DNA from: Dichotomocladium elegans
Taxonomy: Eukaryota > Mucoromycota > Mucoromycetes > Mucorales > Lichtheimiaceae
Direction of reading: 5' to 3'
NCBI GenBank assembly: GCA_025716815.1
Contig: JAIXMN010000013.1
Coordinates: 868,001-932,000 of the forward strand
Length of the DNA stretch: 64,000 nucleotides
Below the pieces are notes generated by a model that was not told the origin of the DNA, did no database searches, and saw nothing but the letters and a program-made list of their open reading frames with translations. Position 1 is the first letter of the stretch, and each line of letters begins with the position of its first letter. Positions 47,345 to 59,200 of the stretch are shown here, in pieces. A program made the translations under genes and the position numbers.

Positions 47345-50336
47345 GTATTCAATGTATCGTTTCTCGCTTGGTCCAAAGTTGTATTCTTACTGCATGTTCA
47401 TCCTTTGTACATCACCGAGATGTCAGTAAACAAGGCGCATAAACGATCAAGGCTCCGGTGAGTTCGAATGGCGGCAGTCGGTCTAATGAAGTCTCGACCT
47501 CGACGACCTAGCGTTGCCCTGGGATAGGCCGTGCATTTAAGTCAGGTATTCAATGTATCGTTTCACAATTAATCCAAAGTCGCATCCTTACTGCATATCC
47601 ATTGTTTGTAGATTAGCGTGGTGCCAGTACGCAAGGTCGATATATTGTCAAGGGTCTGGTTGCTTCGAGGTCGGCAGTGGAGTTAGAAATGCTTGGGTGC
47701 GGCTTGCATTTCTGATGACGCTCGGACCTTGAAGTTGCAGCATGGTCCCTGGTACAGGCGGTGCATTTACCTCAGGTATTCAATGTATCGTTTCTTGATT
47801 AATATATAATCGCATTCTTACTGCATGTTGCTCGTTTGTCAATTAACGAGGTGTCAATAAGCAAGGCCCATAAACGATCAAGGCTCTGGGTACTTTGATG
47901 CCGGCACTCGGTCGATTGAAGTTCCGACCCCGAAGACGAAGCGTTGTCCCTGAAGTAGGCGGTGCATGTAAATCAGGTATTCAATGTATCGTTTCTTGGC
48001 TAGTGTAATAGTCGCCTTCTTACTGCATGTTCTTGCTTCTTAGATTACAGAGGTGTCAGTAAACAAGGCCCATAAACGATCAAGGTCCCTGTTACTTTGA
48101 CCGTCGGCAGTCGGTTTAATGAAGTTCCAACTCGAAGGTCTTGCGTTGTCCCTTGGATAGGCGGTGTATTTATATCAGGTATTCAATGTATCGTTTCTCG
48201 CATGGTCCAAAGCTGCATTCTTACTGCATGTTCTTCGTTTGTAGATTATCTAGGTGTCAGTAAACAAGGCTTATAAAAGATCAAGGCTCCTGTTAGGTTG
48301 AATGTCGGTAGTCGGTTTAATGATGTTCCGACCTCGATCGCCTAGCGTTGTCCCTGGGATCAGCCGTGCTTAAATATCAGGTATTCAATGTATCGTTTCT
48401 CGATTAGTCCAAAATCACATGCTTACTGCATGTTCGTCCTTTGTAGATTACCGAGGTGTCAGTAAACAAGGCCCAAAACCGATCAAGGTTCCTGTTACTT
48501 CAACCGTCGTCAGTCGGTTTAATGAAGATCCAACCTCGAACACATAGCGCTATCCGTGGTATTCGCCGTGAATTTATGTCAGGTATTCAATGTATCGTTT
48601 CTCGATTAGGCCAAAGTCGCATCCTTACTGCATGTTGGTCGTTTGTAGATTAACGTGGCGCCAGTAAACAAGGCCCATAAACGATCAAGGTTCCTGGTAC
48701 TTCGAGGTCGGCAGTGGCTTTAGAGACGCTTGGGTGCGGCTTGCATCTCCAATGACGCTCCGACCTTGAAGTGGTAGCATGGTCCCTGGGTTAGGCGGTG
48801 CATTTTTTCAGGTATTCAATGTATCGTTTCTTGATTAGAGCGATAGTCGCATTCTTACTGCATGTTCTTCCTTTTTAGATTAACAAGCTGTCCGTAACCC
48901 AGGGTTATAAACGATCAAGGTTCCGGGGTCTTCGGGGTCGGCGGTGGATTTAGAGATGCTTCGGTGAGGCTTGCATTTCTAATGATGCTCCGACCTTGAA
49001 ATGGTAGCATGGTCCCTGGGTTAGGCGATGGATTTATATCATGTATTCAATGTATCGTTTCTCGATTGGTGTTAGAGTCGCATTCTTACTGCATCGTCTT
49101 CCTTTGTAGATTAACTTGGTGTCTGTGAGCAAGGCCCTATGGCGATCAAGGGTCTGGGTACTTCGATGCCGGCAGTGAGTCCATTGAAGTTCCGACCTCG
49201 AAGACGAAGCTTTGGCCCTGGAATAAGCGGTGTATTTATATGAGGTATTCAATGTATCGTTTCTTGATTAGAGCGATAGTCGCATTCTTACTGCATGTTC
49301 TTCCGTTTTAGATTAACGAGGTGTCAGTAACCAATGCTCATAAACGATCAAGGTTCCAGTTACTTTGCCGTCGGCAGTCGATCTAATGAAGTTCTGAGCT
49401 TGAAGATCTAGCGTTGTCCCTCGAATAGGTGGTGCATTTTTATTAGGTATTCAATGTATCGTTTCTCGATTAGGCCAAAGTCGCATCCTTACTGCATGTT
49501 CGTCGCTTGTAGATTAACGTGGTGCCAGTACGCAAGGTCGAAACATTGTCCGGTTTCCAGTTGCTTCGAGGTCGGCAGTGGCTTTAGAGATGCTTGGGTG
49601 CGGCTTGCATTTCTAAGGATGCTCCGACCTTGAAGTGGTAGCATTGTCCCTGGGTTAGGCGGTGCATTTATATCAGGTATTCGATGTATCGTTTCTTGAT
49701 TGGTTCATAATCGCACTCTTACTACATGTTCGTGGTTTGTAGACCACCGAGGTATCAGTAAACCAGGCCTATAAACGATCAAGGGTCCGGTTGCTTCGAG
49801 GTCGGCGGTGGATTTAGAGATGCTTGGGTGCGGCTTGCATTTCTGATGATGCTCCGACCTTTAAGTGATAGCATGGTCCCTGGGATCGGCGGTGAATTTA
49901 TATCAGGTATTCAATGTATCGTTTCTCGCTTGGTCCAAAGTTGCATTCTTACTACATGTTCATCGTTTGTAGATTAACGTGGTGCCAGTACGCAAGATCC
50001 ATAAATTGTCAAGGCCCCGGCTACTTCCAGGTCGGCAGTGGAGTTAGAAATGTATGGGTGCGGCTTGCATTTCTAATGATGCTCCAACCTTGAAGTGGTG
50101 GCATGGTCCTTGCGATACACGGTGCATTTTATATCAGGTATTCAATGTATCGTTTCTCGATTAGTCCAAAATCACATGGTTACTACATGTTCGTGGTTTG
50201 TAGATCACCGAGGTGTCAGGAAACCAGGCTTATAAACGATCAAGGGTCCGGTTGCTTCGAGGTCGGCAGTGGATTTAGAGATGCTTGGGTGCGGTTTGCA
50301 TTTCTAATGATGCTACGACCTTGAAGTGGTAGCATG
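47345..50336 (+). repeat. tandem array of short (about 202-bp) and long (about 230-bp) units
   Basis: Units start at the segment GTATTCAATGTATCG at 47345, 47546, 47776, 47977, 48179, 48381, 48583, 48812, 49043, 49245, 49447, 49677, 49907 and 50138. Spacings give the order S L S S S S L L S S L L L, then a last unit cut off at about 50,336 by other sequence. Each unit begins with 66 bp that look like an intron (GTATTC ... CTTACTGCATG ... TTTGTAG). A body of about 135 or 164 bp follows. The two classes differ by about 29 bp around GAGATGCTTGGGTGCGGC. In long units one frame reads ...GSGCFEVGSGFRDAWVRLAF..., but most copies contain stops. Confidence 0.9.
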
Positions 50337-50732
50337 ATTGTGGAATCAAGGGGTTTTAAGAATAAAAAGAGACAGAATATGATTCTGTGAGACTCGCAAA
50401 AGGATTGTTTTTTATTAAGTGCCAATAATGGGCCTATTTATAAGAAGTGCTTATCAAAACGGTCACTCTGGAGGCTGGGTGTGGATAATCGTCTAGGCGG
50501 TCTCCCGGGACGATGGACCAGTTAAAAGGTTGATAAAGAAGTTCATCATTTACCCTTGTGATTATAACTGCGTCCTGAGACAGGTCCGGGATATAAATTA
50601 TGAATCCGGATAGCGCGAGAGTAATTATGATAACGGCGCTCGAAGAGTGAAACAAAGTGTTGATGTCCCGTATAATCCAGGGACACTGCTGTTAGGTAAG
50701 AAAATAGTCGTGGATACGACAACGGGACCCTC
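50337..50732 (-). repeat. LTR-like relic interrupting the array
   Basis: The array stops abruptly inside a unit at GTAGCATG and unrelated sequence begins. Read on the minus strand it has a TATA-like CTTATAAATAGG and nearby A-rich signals, an arrangement seen also at 60,030-60,100. No internal coding region or clear target-site duplication is visible, so this is only a probable solo LTR or fragment. Confidence 0.35.
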
Positions 50733-51072
50733 TTTATTGAATATAAACAACTCTCTTTTTATAAGCGTTGGGATGGACCAGGTTAGCTTTGATGGAACCA
50801 AGTGTTAAGCTGTTGACACCGCTTCTCCGTTACTCCCCCCTGCGACTATTATCCCTGGCGATCGCTCTCTCGGCCTTCATTAAGACCAAGCCAGCGGTTG
50901 GATAGACGTGAGATGGGAGAAGTCATGGCATCAAGGCATACTTGCGCGAAAGTGGTGGATGATCAGTAGTCCCGCTCACTACTGACTGTGGAAGCGCAAA
51001 AGAATTACTTGTAAAGGTGATCGATATGCCGGGTTCGCTCTGGTAAAACAGAGCGAAGCCACCACACATATA

Positions 51073-51242
51073 CAGTGGCCGCCGGTTATAGTGATACCCT
51101 CGGTTCCTGGAAATCGCATCACTATAGCGAATTATCACTATAACGAATTGGAATAAGCCCTACCCAGCAATTTTTCTTCATAAACTGTACCGCTATATCG
51201 AATTATCATTATAACAAATATTACTATAATGGGCGGCCACTG
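51073..51242. mobile_element. 170-bp MITE with pogo/Tigger-like ends, copy 1
   Basis: Terminal inverted repeats of about 24 bp: CAGTGGCCGCC...TTATAGTGATA at the left pairs with TATTACTATAA..GGCGGCCACTG at the right. The element is flanked by TA on both sides (51071-51072 and 51243-51244), the target duplication of Tc1/mariner-superfamily elements. Subterminal ACTATAACGAATT-type motifs repeat inside. There is no coding capacity, so it would need a transposase supplied from elsewhere. Confidence 0.8.
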
Positions 51243-52381
51243 TAGTACCCGCTGCTCTTTGCATAAAAGGCATTTGGATGTCAGCAATAAACCTCATATC
51301 GCGTGCTACGTACTCATCGATGGAGCAGCTATAAAACGTGTGTTGCAACAGGAACTCCCAAAGAGAAAGCAACCTTCTGCATTTATGCTGTGGATTACTC
51401 CACATCGTATGGATGCCCATTGTCGTATTGACATCGTCACATATTTCTCTTTTCGGGAATGGCGGGTACTGTGTACCACAGAGGACTTTCTGTATGATCT
51501 TGTACCCGGAATGCACGGACCATTATATTCATTTCTCAAACTCATCAGCATCCATCTCTGTCGTATCGCCCCATGGGCGTGTGGATCCGAACCTTTTTAC
51601 ACAGAGCAGCGCGTATGTATCTTTTACTTTTTTAGCTGAGTTACAGAACGCTTATCCCCTCCCACTCAGCCTGTGTGTCAACCAGTGCCATGGCGGTGAG
51701 AGACGCAAATATGTCAAAACTCAACGGAAAAAGACGAGACTAGTACGAGAAGAACCGCAAACATCGACTTTATCATAGATCTGATATCAAGCAATAGAAA
51801 GGAAGCCGTGCACGGCAATGGGGAAGGAATGAAAGCTCATACCACCGCTGCTGTTTACTTGGGGGGAGACCTTTTTTGTACAAAGACTATCTACACCCGT
51901 TAATCAACGTGAGGGCTAGTCATTACTACTCGAATACACGGACCATCTGCATCATTATCAAAGCAGATATGAGGTTGTTCGAAGGGTAAAATAAATGTGA
52001 ATTGCCCATGGGTAGAGTAGGAAGCGCTTTTTTCGGAAGACATTCTTTGATCCGGGAATCCCCCCCATCGATTTCCTTGCTCCCACGTATAAATAACAAT
52101 TGAAATCGCGCTAGCCTTATCGAAAACGATCAATGAAAACTACCTTCTTCTCCCTCCATTTTGCTCAGTATCTGTTCCGCGGTTCACGCGACCGACGCGG
52201 GGGGTTTGAGTATTTTAACCTACGGAAAATGAATGTCTTCCCTCTTTGTTCTTTTTCTTTTTTCTCTCTTCATCCCTCCCCCGGGCCGGTTGGCCAGGTC
52301 GCCCCAAGGTAGGTCATCCCAAGGTAGGTCATGGCTAACTGCTGCTTAGTTGAGGGGTGGACCTACCTGCCGGAAAACAAG

Positions 52382-52468
52382 AAGGAATCGACCGGACGGG
52401 CTAAACGACCAAAGGAACGACCGGACGGCCCACACGGCGAGGAACGACCGGACGGCCCAAACGACAAC
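52382..52468. repeat. minisatellite GAACGACCGGACGG, 3 units
   Basis: Three imperfect 27-30-bp units in repeat B copy 1. The matching place in copy 2 (61,711-61,822) has four units. Confidence 0.85.
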
Positions 52469-52722
52469 CTGATGGGACCAAGTACCTGTCCAATGACCAG
52501 ATGTGCATGATATTCTGCGAGGCGCCGCATCCCGCAAGTTGATAGTGCATCTTGGTAGGAATCCTCAAAGAGGAGCAATGGTACACCCCGATGACCAGGC
52601 ATTGGGGGCTCGCTATAAAGGGGCCAAGATAAATGCGGGTATCAAGGCCCCCAGAGCGGGGGCGCACGGCAGTCGACCTCCTCGTGGTTGCCTCTGGAAA
52701 CAGATCCTTCATGGTTCTGGCT

Positions 52723-53651
52723 AACTGGACTGCCTATTAGTATAGTGTTGTTATTCATACAGTAATAAAAAGTTCTTCTCTCGTTAAAGCTTTATTTTTT
52801 TTACACGATCCGCAGCCGCAGCAAAATGAGTGGGACTTTTTTTTTCCTTTTTTTTTTACACGGTCTTTGCGCGTGCTCGTTTTTTACGTGGTCATGGAGG
52901 TTCCGAATTCTGTTGTCATAGAACGCAAAGGGCGGCGAAGATTGATGAAGCGCTGATTCCATATCTTCAATCGATGGTCTTGGCCTTGGAGGCAAACAGC
53001 ACAGTAAACATCCGTTTTCCATCCACTGCTCTTCCCCAACATCGGGTTATGAACGTATACCGTGCAACGAAGCTCAACAAAGCTCAACTTTGTGACTCTT
53101 TACCTATGGTCAATACACATGGAGCTTCCCTTTTTTTAACTGAATATTTCATACACTGAAATATTGAATCGCGAATGTTTTTATTCTTTTAGGCCAACCA
53201 TCAGCTAGTCCTCTCCGTCCAGGATGACGGTAATCAAGGCAGGCCTGACCTGGGTGGTATCTTCTATAGATTCCACTTAGCCAACACCTTGCCGAGATTG
53301 AAAGGGCACGCCAGACTTGGGTGGTTTCACTCGTATGATCCCATCCTGTCAAAGTGCATGCCGACATTCCTAATGTACACAACCATGGATATATATCCAA
53401 AAGGTATGATATTATGCTGTGTATTGTTTTGTTGCTCATGGTGACCATATATTGATTGCAAAAGCACCATAGCTATACTGTATATACTTTGCGTTACCAT
53501 GCACCGCCATAACACGAGCAAGCAAGCCTGTAACAGTAGTTACAGTGAACGATCACGATTGACCGATGACCAAGATACTACAAGGATAACGATCACAATA
53601 AGGACCGCATCTCCGGCGATGATACTACGAACCATATTCATTTTCTCTGTA
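52723..53651. repeat. repeat A, copy 2 (truncated)
   Basis: Nearly identical to 62,080-63,010 and to 41,189-42,048, then diverges abruptly at 53,651 after TTTTCTCTGTA. Unlike copy 1 it keeps the T-rich insertion with CACGATCCGCAGCCGCAG near 52,805. Confidence 0.92.
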
Positions 53652-55544
53652 CGATCATCCATTGTATCTGCCACTGTTATTACCCCAACTACTGTGTAAT
53701 AAACAAACAAGAATGCCCTGGGACGTCGGGTAACCCCACGTTGTATTATTATAATCATTGTTCTTCTCGCTGTATTTGCGCTTCCTCCGCGTTGTATATC
53801 ATATGCTTTTCGTAAGTGCTCGCACAACGGTGCATGTACTGTTACAAAGCCATTTGGGACGAAGCAGTCAAGGAACACGATGACCAATTCCATTTTCCCC
53901 TGCTATTGCATCAGTTTGAAAGCGAGGACGGCCGGAAATTACATGAGAAAAAAAATTGGATATGCATACGCCAATGTAGACGATGACAATAAACGAGCTG
54001 CTGCTACAGTATCATGAATGACTCATGTTAAGCCGCTACTCAACTTTACCTCAACTCCGACCTGCAAGTAGCCGAATTATGTGGAATGACGGATTGAAGA
54101 TCGAGATGAGACATGAGAGATCCTCGGCCTAACGTGTGCGTTTCTAATGAACATAGAGATATATACAAAAAGGGAAAGAGGTTATGGTGCCAAATACACG
54201 CAGTGAGCATTAAAATCTCAACTCTGCTATTCTTTTTTTTATTGCCAGCTGTCAAGAAGCAGTTTTCGAATTAGGTATGCCTGCGATAGAATCTCGAGCT
54301 CTCCACTTTGGTTTGGAAATCCTTGTACTACCCGAAAAAAAGAGAAGTAACATTGAGATAGGGCAAGATGATTTTCTGGGATGGTGGTGGTTGTGGTTTT
54401 CTTGATTGATAGAGGCGAATACGAAAAGGTGAGAAGGACGGAGGGAAAGTGGAGTGGGTGGGGGGAGGGTGGGGGAGAGGGGGAGATGAAGCGGGCGAGG
54501 GGCGTTGGGGTTACACAAGAAACAACGAATCAATGAAGAATATGCCAGAGCGGGTGATCAGCTAAGAGTAAGAGTGTCGAGCGGATGATAGAAGAAGGCG
54601 AAGTCTGGTATAGTATAGAAGGGGGGTGGCACCTGTTATTGTGCGTAGTGCAAGTGGAGATGCAATATGGTTTTTTAAAGTGAATGACGGCGGGATCGGG
54701 TGGGGCTCTCTGGATTAGCCGCGATTGGTGAATTTGAGAGTGGTGAGTATGACATGGCGAGAGGAATGGAGCTAATCGAGGTTGAGAAGTACTCAGGCGA
54801 GTAATGCGGGTTTTTGCTTTTACGGGATCGATCTTTATTACAGCTGGAGAGTGGGAGGGGGGTATGATCCATTTCTGTGATTGAATTTGGGCCAATGTCA
54901 CGTGCGTCGACATCGTCGCCTCTTGGTTTACTCTACGTACTTGCTGCGCTCTGTTTTGGGGGAGGGGGTGCCGATTGCTCCGAGACAGTGTCGTGAAGAG
55001 AGGATCAAGATGGCTTCTTGCCAAAATAGGATACATGGCAATCGCGGATATGATGGGTTGAATTGTGGACACCGCATGCGAGACGTGTGAAGGAGCGAAA
55101 GCGTGAAAAAAAAATATAGTCTAAGATTTCCTCATTTGTTCGTTCTTCGCACTCCTTCCCTCTTTCTCCCTTTTTTTCCCTTCCCCAAAAACCTCTTCTA
55201 CGCTTCCTTCTGCCTTTCCCTTCTTCTCGTGCACGAAGCCATGACAAGAAGAAGGGGTTGCCATACCATGCGGGTACTTTATGTTACTACTGGCCGACTA
55301 AAGGCTGCAGCACAAGCGTTAGGCGACTGCGGCAAGCGAATATCTAGGTGACAAGGCTTTGTAGCTTTACGACCCACCGGAAACGCTGCCCAACAAAGTT
55401 GTTCCACTGCTCCTCTTTATATTGGCGCTTTTTTTTTAGGTCGTTTATCCTTCGGATGGGTGTGAGCGAAGCACGGTGTGTGGTTTCTTGTCCACGTTGT
55501 CTTTCCAAGTAAGCCGTCTTTTTTCTTTTCTTTTCTTTTCCTTT
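53652..55544. other. unassigned region with a low-confidence minus-strand frame
   Basis: The minus frame 55072-54530 (180 codons) is Ser/His/Pro-rich with no domain; a second one (54533-54252) overlaps its end in another frame. I cannot support them as a gene. G-rich runs occur at 54,440-54,500. No RNA gene seen. Confidence 0.35.
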
Positions 55545-57215
55545 CGCATTCATTTTACTCTTCTAGTCCATCCATCAGCGAGACCTCGATGAACTGGTGC
55601 CGGGAGTGCTTCGCTCTGAGGCTACCTGTCCCGGCTTTACACTGGTTGAAGTGGAGCAGCTCTTGTGGCGCGTGCACCTGCAGTTAAAATGGGCCTCTGC
55701 TGCTGGTATCAGCACAGCGTTGTATTGACTTGCTGGACCGGCAAGTACGTAGAACGACCGATCGTGGTGCACCTCCTCCAGTCCATCGAGGACATTAAGA
55801 AAGACATGCCTGTCTTGGAGGTATGATATCATGGTGTATATTGCTATGCTGCTGATGAATGATGCATGTTTACCGTAGCAGTGTCTACGGCAACTGTCAA
55901 CTGGCGACTGGCAACCGGCGACCGGAGATCGGGCCTGGGCATGCCCTAAAACTGCCCGCACTTTTGAGTTGTTTGTTTTTGAGTTGTTGGAGGGTGGAGG
56001 GTGGAGGGTGGAGAGGTGGAGGGTGGAGTGGGTGGGGGTGTGGAGTGGATGGGTGGTTTTCGTCGTCCCTTTCGTCTTCGTCCTTTTTTCAGTAAGTTCC
56101 TTTTCTTTTTTAACTGTATTCCTACACTCAATACTGAATGAATGTTTTTTATTTTCTAGGCCATTCATCAACAAGTCCTCGATGAATGGTCCGCCCGAGG
56201 CGTAAAAGCCCTCTGGTGCGAGGAGTTCGCCGCTCTTAGAGGCTACTTACCTGGGCATTACAGTGCGTGCTAATACCACGCGCAGTATATTGCATTGCTG
56301 GACCGGTAAGTACGTAGAACGATCGTCCGCAGCGCACGGCGGCGCAAGTCCTCCAGTCCAGCGAGGACGTTAAACAAGGCAGGCAGCCTAACATGAGGTA
56401 TAATACACCATGATATATATCACAACACCGCTGACGACTGACATACATATCTCTTGTAGCAAATCGGACGGCAACCTATGACTGGCGACTGGCGACTGGG
56501 CCTGGGCATGCCCTAAAACTGCCCGCACTTTTGAGTTGTTTGTTTTTGAGTTGTTGGAGTGGAGGGTGGAGAGGTGGAGTGGGTGGAGTGGAGGGTGTGG
56601 AGTGGATGGGTGTGGGGTGTGGAGTGGATGGGTGGTTTTCGTCGTCCCTTTCGTCTTCGTCCCTTTTTTACAAGTAAGTTACCTTTTCTTTTTTAACTGT
56701 ATAATCCATACACTCAATACTGAACCATGAATGTATTTTTATTTTTCTAGGCCATTCATCAACAAGTCCTCGATGCAATGGTCCGCCCCGAGGCGTAAAA
56801 GCCCTCTGGTGCGAGGAGTTCGCCGCTCTTAGAGGCTACTCGCCAAGGCAATGCATTGACTGTCCCAGAGATGCTCTTCGGGAGGGGGTGCGCGCACATC
56901 GAGCTCATTCTGGGCCGGTATGGTTGGTATCTGAGCAGCATTGTATTGCAACGCGGGAACGGCGGGTAAGTAGTAAGACTGGTCGCGGCGCATCGGTGGA
57001 GCGCAAAGTCTTCCCCGCCCAGGAGGACGGTAAACAAGGCAGGCCTGACCTGGGTGGTATCTTCTATAGATTCCACTCAGCCAACACCTTGCCGAGATTG
57101 AAAGGGCACGCCAGACTTGGGTGGTTTCACTCGTATGATCCCATCCTGTCAAAGTGCATGCCGACATTCCCCATCTACACATCCACCGATATACAGTATG
57201 TCCAAAAGGTATGAT
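55545..57215 (+). repeat. 594-bp exon-intron module in three tandem copies
   Basis: Exon-like starts at 55,567, 56,160 and 56,751 follow intron-like ends (...TTTTCTAG). The second exon reads AIHQQVLDEWSARGVKALWC and continues to about LRGY; the third carries an extra base near 56,777 that shifts the frame. Each unit then has a spliced-looking boundary at GTATGATAT, a segment of GGAGGGTGGAG-type minisatellite (55,988-56,040; 56,555-56,630), and a new intron start GTAAGTT. The third copy continues openly to 57,210 (PDLGGIFYRFHSANTLPR...), the same piece that repeat A carries after an internal deletion. Family not recognised. Confidence 0.6.
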
Positions 57216-58586
57216 ATTATGCTGTCTATTATTTTGTTGCTGATGGTGAATATATATACATAGATTCTAGCAGTGTCCTACGGCGACTGACCGCGGCAAC
57301 ACACTGCAACAAAACAACACTTTTGCATCGCCAAGGTATGATACCCTACTTTTTATTGCTATGCTGCTGATGAATGACGTATATTGATTACAACAAAGTA
57401 TACGTCGATCGGGCCCAACAGTCGATATCATCGAGCCCGTTATTCTACATGCTCAAGGTGCCGATATCATCACCCTCATTCGCCTCAATACTGGCACTCA
57501 CTATCATTATCTATGCATGACACATGATGTTCGCCAGCCTGAGATGATGAATAAAGGCCAAGAGGACACGAAGCCCATACAATTACACCACGCAAATACA
57601 AGTTTTACTTTATCGACGGCATTTGACACAACATCCACAACAACCATGGGATCTTTACTATATCACGACTTTCTTTGCACGATCATAATAGCGCAGTCGC
57701 GAGCTTCGCAAGTGGACAACAACTAGAAGCCAATATTTGCATATACATAAAGTGATATATGGGCCTAGAAAATGGCCATCAATAGCCAAGTCATATAGAG
57801 AAATACAGTATTAATTCGATTCACAAACTACCTGGATGACGACTCTATGTTTTAATTTCCTCTCATTCTTTGGCAAAATGCCCCAAGCGACTTTAGCGTC
57901 TTATCACCTATTTCTATACAGGTACTGTTCTGCTCTGCTGATATGCTTACAGATTGTGCGAAGTAAAGAGCGCCTTAGCCACACTGTATGTAGTATGTGT
58001 TACTACATACCTGCCGTCTGGTTGTGTTACACACTCCGCTTCAACCGTTTGAAACAGTGGCTTTCCTTTCTCCTTACTTTTCTTGCCATCTTGAAACATT
58101 ACGTTACGATGCGCCTTGGCGAAATCACTGGCATGCTTGGCGAAAAAACGAAAGGAGACGTTTGAGCTTATGTGAGGAGCGAACTGTGGCCTACAAGTCA
58201 TTGCCGATGGGAAGCAAGTACACTGGTTCAAAAGATCATCCGCAATTACCGCACGACTTGACAAACAACTCCCTTGCCTCGCTCAGGACGCCCCAAACTC
58301 CTTTCAAAAGGAGCCAAGCGTCACATTGCGCTCTCTGCTCATCAATCGCCATTCGATCCTTGCATATACATCGGAGTTGTCTTCCTGGTTTACCAATTGC
58401 GATCAGCACCTCAACGAGTCGCAGAGGGTTGCTTTCACATAATTTTCTTTCCAGCAACCTTGCTCAAAGACATTTCCTGGACCCAAGGCAGCGCAAGAAA
58501 AGGACTGAGTACGCTAATGACAAGCTCCACTGGACCACAGGAGATTGGGGTTGCTGTCGTTTGGCCTGACGATTCTCGTTTCACCC
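57216..58586. other. unassigned relic region
   Basis: Contains fragments with module-like GTATGATA... boundaries near 57,331 and a plus frame at 57,517-57,726 without domain. The plus frame 57997-58569 has no domain and probably lies antisense to decayed retroelement sequence. No gene called. Confidence 0.35.
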
Positions 58587-59200
58587 TTAGACGGTACTAG
58601 ATTGCGACCATGCCGCGATGTTGGCAACCTTGCGTGGATCCAAAGCAATGCCTGCATCTGAGATGCAGAATGTCATGAGGTATAACTTGCGCTGTCCAAA
58701 GGCGCACTTGTCCCTATAGAGAATGAGGTTGACTCCGTTGAGGTGTCGGACCACTTCCTGGACGCGAGATACGTGGGGACTACGGAGACCCAAACCGTCA
58801 ATGAAGAGCGACACACATGGAGATTCGGTGAAGAGCCGTGCCATGACAACTTGATACGTAAATGACAGAGAACGGATACGGAATGGATCGCCTTGGAACG
58901 CATACTACACACCAATGAATTCGATTGCTGTCTTGTGTTGATGTTCTTTGGCTATCAGAAGCCGATGGACTGTGTTAGTCAGATCCAATGTCATGGACAC
59001 AGTTGGACCGGCCATGCGCTCAAAGACGTCGGACAAGTCGGGTTGCGGAAGCCGATCTTCAGGGAGCAGTAAGTTGAGCTGACGCACGTATGGACAAGGG
59101 CGATATTTTGGTGTAGTTTCCGTCGTTGTCCTACTTTTGCGCGAACACGATCGGAATATTCAAGTGACTGATCGAGGTCAAGCGTGTGATGACTCTGTCA
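58587..59200 (-). pseudogene. decayed Ty3/gypsy-type reverse transcriptase fragment
   Basis: Two minus-strand frames carry successive parts of a gypsy-type reverse transcriptase. 59,087-58,905 has the region with LPQPDLSDVFERMAG, DLTNTVHRL and EHQHKTA, matching the family pattern of a finger/palm stretch (L-D-L-x-x-x-Y/H-x-x, then K-T-A-F). 58,844-58,587 has the catalytic place as LFIDGLGL, where the family has Y/F-x-D-D, followed by the thumb start with KCAFGQ and DPRKVANIAAW. A stop and frame breaks separate them. The second catalytic Asp is Gly, so it cannot be active. It belongs to a retrotransposon of the fungus itself. Confidence 0.7.

Larger units (their letters stand above)
50733..52722. 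repeat. repeat B, copy 1
   Basis: Matches 60,061-62,079 over its full length with few differences (single substitutions and small indels). The left 300 bp are LTR-like. It then contains a 170-bp MITE, frames at 51,229-51,639 and 51,193-51,516 (opposite strands, no domain), and a 27-30-bp minisatellite near 52,382-52,468. It is followed directly by repeat A copy 2, so B and A form one duplicated segment. Confidence 0.92.

Noticed and set aside
47345..50336. CRISPR-like look of regularly spaced repeats
   Set aside because: Units are 200-230 bp, repeats are not short and identical, there are no cas genes, and the window is clearly eukaryotic.
51193..51639. paired opposite-strand frames in repeat B considered as a transposase
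   Set aside because: Neither strand shows a DDE triad, helix-turn-helix or reverse-transcriptase motif, and the frame ends shortly after the MITE.
54530..55072. 180-codon minus-strand frame considered as a gene
   Set aside because: No recognisable domain, Ser/His/Pro-rich composition typical of non-coding pyrimidine-rich DNA, and it sits among relics. Left as unassigned.
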